Shown in pieces: positions 14,709 to 20,705 of a stretch of 20,705 nucleotides of DNA. Position 1 is the first letter of the stretch. Every line of letters begins with the position of its first letter. A program made the position numbers and the translations under genes. The notes beneath the pieces were generated by a model. That model did no database searches and was not told the origin of the DNA. It worked only from the letters and a program-made list of their open reading frames with translations. The stretch spans positions 1 through 20,705 of the forward strand of contig JAMPEH010000030.1 in NCBI GenBank assembly GCA_023665245.1, in the 5' to 3' direction. The stretch comes from Muribaculaceae bacterium (GTDB taxonomy: Bacteria > Pseudomonadota > Alphaproteobacteria > Rs-D84).

Positions 14709-16649
14709 ATGAAAAAGAGATTGGTATTGATCGTATTATCGTTAATCTCGGCGCTTCTGTGCGGATTGTTTGCGTACGGTTGTACAAAACCGAGCAAAAC
14801 ACCGCCGGAGTCGCCGCAGCCTCGGTTCCCCGAGGTCGTAACAGCGCCCGCGGCGGGGAATATCGTGCTTGGCGAAACAGTGGGCGCTTCCGAGTTTGTC
14901 GGAGAGTTTTCGGTTGCCGGAATCGTTAAGTTTGTCGATCCCGATTTTATGCCGCAGGAAATAGGAACTGTGTCGTGCGATTGGGTTTTTATCCCCGAAG
15001 ATACCGCAGGCTACAAAGAGCTTAGCGGCAAAGTAAACGTAGAGGTGTACAGATACAGACTTTCGTTTGAAGAAAACGGCGGCTTCGATATACCGGACGT
15101 TTATTACAACGAAAGCTATACGCTTAAGAATAAGCCTATAACGTGCAAGAACGATTACCGCTTTGACGGGTGGTCGCTTGATGATAACACGGGAGCTCTT
15201 ATTGACTTTCCGCATGTGTTTACCGACTCGAAAACGCTGTATGCAAAGTACATGACGTGTACGCTCGACAAATTGTTTTTTAGAGGTAATTCTGTAGAAC
15301 TGAGCTGGGAAAAGTATTGGCTCAACCTCGGCGACGTTGACGGAGCGGCAGAAAATGAAACGCCTGTTTTAAGATATACGGATGACAATCCCGAAGACGC
15401 TCTCGGGGGAGATATAGTAATACCCGATATGCATGACGGCAATTTCCTTCTATATACATACAATTTCACCCATTCCAACGTTACAAGCATAGTATTTAAC
15501 AATGTTACGCTTCATATTGATTATTTTAAGAAAACAAAACTCAGGTCCGTAACCATTCCTAACACTTTGCTTTATATAGATGGCGAGATGTTTAGAGGTT
15601 GCGCCGAGCTAAAGGAGATAATATACGAGGGCGGCGAGAGCGCCATCGAGCCTGTCCGCGGCGATTACGGTTGGATTTCCGACATCAAATTCGAGTATAA
15701 ATTGAGGATAAGAGACGGGCATAACAATGTGCTTGTGGAGCTCCCGTCCCTTGAACGACTCGAATATCGGAACATAGACAATGTCGGCAAAAATCTCTGG
15801 TTGCCTATTAAGAGTATAACTATACCTAAGAGCGTCGAGATGATTAATTACGAGGCGTTCTACGGTTGTGAAGATTTAGAGGAAGTGATATTCGAAGAGG
15901 GCAGCCGATTGCAATGGGTCGGCGACCGCGCTTTCGCGCAATGTACCAAACTTAAAAAGATTAAACTACCCGAGAGTGCGACTGTGTTTGCGAGCGCGTT
16001 TGAGGGATGTGAGAGTCTTGAGGAAATAGATATAACCGACGAGCAAATAGCGGGCATTGCTCGGCATTTGCACAGCGCATATATTGATGGGTTTAAGTAT
16101 GGCGCTTTTGATAGTACGGACAGAAAATGGATCTATCCGAAGGACGGTATGAACGAGGACTTCACGGTAAATATCACGCGGGACGCGCAGTATGCGGGTG
16201 AAAACGCGCAGGGCGCTTATGTCCACGGGCAAGAGGCAATAAACCTATATATAGACAAGTTCGACGTGCATGCGCTTACCGTACTCTGCCACGAGTTTTT
16301 CCATCATTTTCAGCAGGTATTGTGCTACGGAGTAGGCGACGAGACGTGGGATTCCGTGCCGTTTATTAATAATTCGTATTTTAGTTATACAACGTTATCG
16401 CACGTGCCGCCGATTTTGATTTTAGAAAAATATAGTTCGGAATATACTTGGGAATATTGGTATAATAAATATTTGAATGATTATCATTTCGACCCCTATT
16501 TGGTAGACGATACCAAGATCGAGGAATGGAAGCGCCCGTATGTATCGCTCAGGGACGACGAAAGCAATTTCGACGAGTACTGGAATCAGCCTTTTGAAGC
16601 GGACGCACGTGAATTCGCTTCTTGGTTTACGGGCGTGAACTTTGTTTGA
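14709..16649 (+). CDS. LRR lipoprotein with a C-terminal HEFFH zinc metallopeptidase motif
   Basis: A 646-residue lipoprotein: basic start MKKRLVLIVL, hydrophobic core and lipobox FAYGC (C25). Residues about 118-182 look like one InlB-type B-repeat (YRFDGWS). About 258-445 are BspA-type LRRs (LRSVTIPNTLLYIDGEMFRG, AFYGCEDLEEVIF, AFEGCESLEEIDI). The C-terminal part carries HEFFHHFQQ, a canonical HExxH zinc site (H528, E529, H532). FEADAREFASWF (E630 or E635) is a plausible third ligand, as in gluzincins. I cannot name the peptidase family. A lipid-anchored peptidase with a leucine-rich recognition arm would cut a bound surface target. ATG 14709 is chosen. A TTG at 14703 lies 7 bases from GGAG (14692-14695) and is a real alternative. 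A structured 150-base gap separates it from the preceding gene. Confidence 0.8.
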   Translation: MKKRLVLIVLSLISALLCGLFAYGCTKPSKTPPESPQPRFPEVVTAPAAGNIVLGETVGASEFVGEFSVAGIVKFVDPDFMPQEIGTVSCDWVFIPEDTAGYKELSGKVNVEVYRYRLSFEENGGFDIPDVYYNESYTLKNKPITCKNDYRFDGWSLDDNTGALIDFPHVFTDSKTLYAKYMTCTLDKLFFRGNSVELSWEKYWLNLGDVDGAAENETPVLRYTDDNPEDALGGDIVIPDMHDGNFLLYTYNFTHSNVTSIVFNNVTLHIDYFKKTKLRSVTIPNTLLYIDGEMFRGCAELKEIIYEGGESAIEPVRGDYGWISDIKFEYKLRIRDGHNNVLVELPSLERLEYRNIDNVGKNLWLPIKSITIPKSVEMINYEAFYGCEDLEEVIFEEGSRLQWVGDRAFAQCTKLKKIKLPESATVFASAFEGCESLEEIDITDEQIAGIARHLHSAYIDGFKYGAFDSTDRKWIYPKDGMNEDFTVNITRDAQYAGENAQGAYVHGQEAINLYIDKFDVHALTVLCHEFFHHFQQVLCYGVGDETWDSVPFINNSYFSYTTLSHVPPILILEKYSSEYTWEYWYNKYLNDYHFDPYLVDDTKIEEWKRPYVSLRDDESNFDEYWNQPFEADAREFASWFTGVNFV

Positions 16650-16655
16650 GCTCTA

Positions 16656-16676
16656 AGGCATACTGTTTATGCTTTT
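16656..16676 (+). terminator. Weak terminator candidate after the metallopeptidase gene
   Basis: AGGCATA (16656-16662) pairs with TATGCTT (16668-16674) with one G-U pair around a 5-base loop, and the right arm runs into TTTT. The short stem makes this a weak signal. It would separate the surface block from the defence module. The same bases (TTGAGC, 16-base gap, TATGCT) could instead be a poor promoter for hamA. Confidence 0.35.
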
Positions 16677-16700
16677 ACATATCGAAAAACGGAGGATAAA

Positions 16701-17588
16701 ATGCTTAGTGGTTTTACGCGGAACTTGGTTAAGGTTCCGCTGTACAATAATAAATTACCGGAATTTTGGTATTGTACATATGAATTTAATGGGGATATAC
16801 ACGAGTTATTAGCCGACGAGCTGATAAAAAACAATAAAATCCTCTCTTATATGAGAGATAATAATCAAGAAACTTTGGCTTTTCTCAAAGCAAATTTGGA
16901 AGATAAGCTTAGGTCTCTTAAGAACTCGGCAACGGGCACTAAAAGCGGCAACGTAAAAAATGACGGCGTTTACATGAATTTTTTATCATTCGAAGCTTTA
17001 AAAGAGTTTCATGACGTACTGCCATTGTACTTATTGCAACGTAGTGATATAGAAAAGCCCAAGTTCGGCATAGATGCCGTATTTTATAATGATGATAATT
17101 TGTGGATTTTTGAATTTAAAACCAGTACTTCAAAATTAAATGAACGCAGTACGGCAAAGAAAATATATGACGGCGTGGAATCTTTGTTTTGCAGCGGTGA
17201 ATTTAAATCGGCGTCTATATTCGATTGTAGGTCGAATATTCGAGAGAATAATTTAAATCCAAAGTTGTTGGGCGTCACACAATGTTTTATTGATGACAGA
17301 GATAATATTGAAAAATTATTGAATAATCCCAATTTGAAATTTAATGTTTGTATCGTGTCGCCGAGTGGTGAGTTTACCCAAGAAGATATTATAAATTACA
17401 TTCATAAGGAATATCTGGACTGCGAGAATTGCACTGTAGCTGGAAAGAGCTGCGGTGCATATAGTTGCCCCAGATATGAAAAAATCAAGATATTTAACGC
17501 TTTTCATGTTCAATTACCCACAAATTTTTCATTGGAAAAGTTGTATGACGAACTTATTGAAAAAATAGGCGGTAGTAATAATGGCTAA
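16701..17588 (+). CDS. hamA: HamA, DUF1837-type nuclease of a Hachiman-like anti-phage system
   Basis: A 295-residue protein. DIHELLADELI (residues 32-42) and GIDAVFYNDDNLWIFEFKTS (123-142) fit DUF1837/HamA, with D125 and E138-x-K140 as the PD-(D/E)xK nuclease residues. In the known system HamA is held by the HamB helicase and released to degrade DNA when HamB senses damaged or phage DNA. The C-terminal part has four spaced cysteines, C241-x2-C244-x6-C251-x4-C256, able to bind zinc or an iron-sulphur cluster. The gene has a good GGAGG about 7 bases before the ATG and overlaps hamB by 8 bases. It is AT-rich against the surface genes: the 60 bases from 17101 hold 19 G or C, against 38 in the 60 from 15601. 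This points to a separate origin. The related AbpAB system is an alternative name. The helicase-nuclease pairing itself is secure. Confidence 0.85.
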   Translation: MLSGFTRNLVKVPLYNNKLPEFWYCTYEFNGDIHELLADELIKNNKILSYMRDNNQETLAFLKANLEDKLRSLKNSATGTKSGNVKNDGVYMNFLSFEALKEFHDVLPLYLLQRSDIEKPKFGIDAVFYNDDNLWIFEFKTSTSKLNERSTAKKIYDGVESLFCSGEFKSASIFDCRSNIRENNLNPKLLGVTQCFIDDRDNIEKLLNNPNLKFNVCIVSPSGEFTQEDIINYIHKEYLDCENCTVAGKSCGAYSCPRYEKIKIFNAFHVQLPTNFSLEKLYDELIEKIGGSNNG

Positions 17589-20104
17589 AAAAATAATCGA
17601 TGACTTCGAATATTTGGATCAATTTCAAGATTATACAAAGTACTTTTTAACTTGCGAAGAAAATTCGGAAAATTACACTTCTGAAAAGTGCAATAGTGTT
17701 TTTATAAAGATTTTCAACACGATACTGTTTGAACATGACGAAAACCGTAAATCGAAACAGGTCGCTTATTTGGTGTTTTGGCTGAATTTTATTATCGAGC
17801 TTAAAAATAGGCGGATAGAGGAGCCGCTTTTAACAACAATTATAACAATCATAGACAAGTTGGATCTTCAACAGTTGATCGGTTTTACCGCACCGTCTTT
17901 GCCGATGGATTTTTACGCAGAATTGAATTACGAAACGCGAAAAATATTCGATAACGACATGGCTTTGACGAACGCACAACTCGATATGTTGTTTGCTATT
18001 TTCGAACGAAAAAATATGATCGTATCCGCACCGACTTCTTATGGCAAAACCGGAGTGGCGTTAAAGTCGTTGCTTGTATCGCTTGATAAAGGATATATCA
18101 ATAATTTCCTGGTGATTTTACCGACTAAGTCGCTTATCAATGAATATAGAAAAAATATTAACAACTTTTTCAGCGATCGGATAGATTCTATTGTTGTTTC
18201 AGAGGCGCCGTATGTTAAGCCCGAGTCAAATAAATCGGTTTTTCTTTTTACGCAGGAAAGGTTTTTGATCTTCAATAACAATTTTCCCGATTTCAAGTTC
18301 GATTATGCCGTGCTCGACGAGGTCCAAGACTTGATTAACGTTGTCAAGTCTTCTGACAATGAGAGAAGCGTTTTACTGGCCAAGTCGATTTCAATACTTG
18401 CCGCCTGCGAAGTTCCCATGTCTTTTTTTGATGCCGTATATCAGCGATCCGTATGGTTCATTTGTCAGCAAATTTATTTCAATGGACAATCTTGTCGTTA
18501 TAGATAAATTGTTTTCGCCTACGTCTTCAATAAAGTATTTAATAAAAAAAGATGTTGATACGTTTAGCTTGTATGACGTAACGTATAATAGAGGATATTA
18601 TAATGAGCCAAAGAGAATCGAACTTGATATCGATGATGCTGTAATCAATAATGACTTTTATTCTATAAAATATGACCTTTATAAAATTTGTGCTTCGCCG
18701 CAAATCAACAGCTTACATGATAAAAATCTTTATTTTTGCAGGAAACAAGAGATTAGCGATACTGCCAAATTATTTGCGAAAAATATTCCGGAAATGCAAG
18801 GCGCAAACCCGAGAAGAAAAGCGCTTCTTAATTATTTGTTCGATTACATAGACGAAAATTTTGAGCTGATTGATTTTATTAAGAGGGGAATAGCCATTCA
18901 TACAGGTGATTTAGATACGTTTACAAAAAGACAAATTGAAACTATTTTTGTTGACGATCAATCAGGGCTCAATCATATTTTTTGTACCAACACGTTGCTT
19001 AAAGGCGTTAATATGAATGCAAATAACTTGTTTTTCCTTGTTAAAAAGGGTAGGTTCGATAATGCCGAACTTGATAAAAAGAACCTTTTGGGTCGAGTAG
19101 GTAGATTGGGCAGTTGTTTGCAAGGTAGAATATTCAGATTCTATGTTGAAAGCAATGCCATCAAATTCGACACTATTAGAAGAGAATTGAATGCGTCCTC
19201 AGAACCTTGTGAATTTCCAGCATCACAATTCGAATTACCGGAAGAAAGTAGGAGAACACATGTACTGAGAACATATCTTTCCGATAAATCCGTAAAGAAT
19301 AAAATAACCGAAAAGGTAGAAGATAAAGAGGATAATATCGATTGCTTTGATTATTTTCTCGGTTTGGAACAAAGCAAGAATGTTCAAAGTAAATTTAATA
19401 ACATGTCAACCGAGGAGATTCGTGAAATCGCGTCTGCATTAAAGTTGAAGGATTACGATTGTTATGCGAAAGTTGTGGCGATTTTGGCGGATATCTACGA
19501 TTGGGCAGATTCGGATGATACCGATTTATCAAAGCGTATGATAAAGACTAAGTTTACGACGAGATTGTTTTATAATGTTGCAATAGGCACGCCTATAAAA
19601 AAATTTGTACAAAACTGCTGGGATATTGCCCGAAGAAATGAAGAAAAACCGTATGTGATTACTATTCGGGATAAAAATTCCGTATGGTTTTTGTCGAATC
19701 GAGAGCGCATTAAATTGCTATCTGATGGTTACAATTTAAGAGATTATACGGAAAATGATAGGAATATCCTAATCTATTCAACGATGGCGGACATCAGTAA
19801 TTTGATTGAATATAAGCTCAAAATCTATTTGCAGGATTTGTATTATAGACTCGGGCAATTAACCGAAGAGCGGTCGTATGATTTGGAATCATTTTTAACT
19901 CATTCTATTGTAGGGAATAAAAAGAAAATCGGATTGAAAAACATTGGTATAGTGGATGATTTTGCAATTAATATATTATGTGAGCAGCCTCAGTTGTTTG
20001 ATAAAAATGATACGCCGCAGGTGGATGCGCTGATGACTTTTGCCAAAACATTGAACGAAGATGATCCTATTAAGTTTTCGATACAAGATGTATTTGGAGA
20101 ATAA
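17581..20104 (+). CDS. hamB: HamB, SF2 helicase of a Hachiman-like system, split by a frameshift
   Basis: The first frame runs from ATG 17581 to a stop at 18507 (308 residues). The rest continues in the +1 frame to 20104. Leaving out one T in the run at 18423-18429 gives one 840-residue protein (…EVPMSFLMPYISDPYGS…). It carries SF2 helicase motifs: Walker A SAPTSYGKT (residues 149-157), motif Ia LPTKSLINEY, Walker B/DExx VLDEVQD (244-250), a motif IV/V region (IHTGDLDTFTKRQ, about 437; FCTNTLLKGVNMN, about 470) and motif VI GRVGRLG (504-510). HamB is the DNA-scanning ATPase that restrains and activates HamA. As it stands, the first part holds the ATP site and the second the arginine-finger half, so neither alone would work. 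ATG codons at 18431 or 18482 could restart translation of the second half. Confidence 0.85.
18423..18429 (+). other. Seven-T run at the hamB frame break
   Basis: The reading frame changes at TCTTTTTTTGATG. With seven T the frame reads M-S-F-F-D-A-V-Y and stops 26 codons later. With six it reads M-S-F-L-M-P-Y-I and joins the downstream helicase frame. The change needed is minus one base (or plus two). A classic minus-one ribosomal slip would not repair it, but loss of one U by polymerase slippage, or a different run length in the cell population, would. Confidence 0.85.
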
Positions 20105-20192
20105 TGCAATTGTTTTTATAAATGGCAAATGCACACTAAAAGCTTATTATACACAAAAAGTTCAAATTCGCGTGATGACTGCCCGCCAAGTG

Positions 20193-20231
20193 GTGCTGAG
20201 TTGAACCCAGGGTTCAGTTCAGCACTTTTTT
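20193..20231 (+). terminator. Strong rho-independent terminator after hamB
   Basis: GTGCTGAGTTGAACCC (20193-20208) pairs with GGGTTCAGTTCAGCAC (20210-20225) along its whole length with two G-U pairs; the innermost bases form the turn. Six T follow (20226-20231). It lies about 90 bases after the hamB stop and would end the defence operon transcript. Confidence 0.88.
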
Positions 20232-20292
20232 GTACCACAATATATTGGGGTTTTAGGCTTGACGTGTATTCCCACAAGCACGTCGCGCAATT

Positions 20293-20553
20293 TTACGCCA
20301 GAATTATCGGCACGCGAAAAAGGCAGCGACGCCGTTTTGCTGTAAAATAAAAGTTCCGACTATCTTTGTTGTCGTCGGGATTTTCAGTGCCGGTGTAGTT
20401 GTAATATATCTCTATTCGGTCGTCATATAAAAGGATTTTGTCTAAAAGCACATTTATCATTATCTGCGGCATTTCCTTTAATGTAGTGGTTATTAACTTC
20501 ATTAGCTTGTCTTTCGTCAAAACAGCGACTTGTTGCTTTGCTCTATAACTATC
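20293..20553 (-). pseudogene. C-terminal remnant of a serine recombinase
   Basis: On the minus strand an open stretch of about 86 codons with no proper start, bounded upstream by an in-frame stop at 20554-20556, encodes the end of a large serine recombinase: AKQQVAVLTKDKLMKLI, then MINVLLDKILLYDDRIEIYY. The same module (VLFDDKIEIHY) closes the remnant at 1849-2325 in the same orientation. The catalytic, recombinase and zinc-ribbon domains are absent from the remaining window. The last 20 or so residues (AKRRRCLFRVPIILA) look like read-through past the original end. It is a scar of a past integration, not a working gene. Confidence 0.8.
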
Positions 20554-20656
20554 TTACATTCGATGTTTGATAGTCGAATTTTTAATTCTTCCGGTCGCGC
20601 CTTTGTCGATATACAAAATATTTACAAAAAAGTTATAAAAAACGATATAAAATCAC

Positions 20657-20686
20657 TTGACAAGATCAAATGAAAAGTAATAGAAT
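20657..20686 (+). promoter_or_regulatory. Promoter directed out of the right edge of the window
   Basis: TTGACA (20657-20662) and TAGAAT (20681-20686) are separated by 18 bases in AT-rich sequence. The gene it drives would begin beyond the window. A GAGGAAC stretch at 20690-20696 could be part of its leader or ribosome binding site. Confidence 0.65.
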
Positions 20687-20705
20687 TTAGAGGAACAAAA
20701 AACGA

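Noticed and set aside
18415..18440. Programmed minus-one ribosomal frameshift in hamB
   Set aside because: The downstream frame is reached by skipping one base; a minus-one slip leads to the third frame, not to the helicase frame.
18341..20104. A separate full gene starting at 18341
   Set aside because: The first 30 codons in this frame are out-of-frame reading of the helicase; real homology starts only after the T-run near 18430, so it is the second half of hamB.
20129..20350. Small plus-strand ORF after hamB
   Set aside because: It runs through the terminator hairpin and antisense to the recombinase remnant, and its translation shows no family features.
1..20705. CRISPR array
   Set aside because: No regularly spaced direct repeats were seen; the repeats present are inverted repeats or protein-coding modules.

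Overview
The window looks like an accessory, mobile-element-rich region of a Gram-positive Bacillota genome, probably a gut-type member of the Clostridia. The reasons are the large serine recombinase family at the edges, strong GGAGG-type ribosome binding sites, lipobox signal peptides, and surface proteins built from InlB-type B-repeats and BspA-type leucine-rich repeats. No species can be named from the sequence alone. No tRNA, rRNA or CRISPR array was recognised.

Left edge (1-2330): a large serine recombinase cut off at its 5' end (1-1527), a rho-independent terminator, a 120-base near-perfect inverted repeat (1699-1818), and a decayed minus-strand remnant of a second serine recombinase (1849-2325). 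Right edge (20105-20705): a strong terminator, a second minus-strand recombinase C-terminal remnant (20293-20553) and an outward promoter. The cargo therefore lies between two recombinase scars in the same orientation, which suggests repeated integration at one site.

Cargo block 1 (2434-16649): a near-consensus promoter (TTGACA, 17 bases, TATAAT) drives an ECF-like sigma factor. It is followed by a secreted C39/papain-like cysteine peptidase homologue and a single-pass membrane protein that looks like the sigma factor's anti-sigma partner. Next come three large surface proteins: a 1832-residue membrane-anchored protein with Ig-like domains and GLUG-type repeats; a 1428-residue lipoprotein with LRRs, about eight InlB B-repeats and a glycine-rich GGX tail; and a 646-residue lipoprotein that joins a B-repeat, LRRs and an HEFFH zinc-peptidase motif. 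Tight spacing and shared modules suggest one regulated cell-envelope system. I do not recognise the set as a described system, and its function is unknown.

Cargo block 2 (16701-20104): an AT-richer two-gene module with the features of the Hachiman anti-phage system, HamA (DUF1837-type nuclease) and HamB (SF2 helicase), overlapping by 8 bases. hamB is split by a +1 frame change at a run of seven T (18423-18429). Removing one T restores an 840-residue helicase. This could be a sequencing error, a recent inactivation, phase variation or transcriptional slippage.

Two intergenic segments have conspicuous folding potential that no gene explains: the 1699-1818 inverted repeat, and a cloverleaf-like element followed by a second hairpin at 14557-14676.
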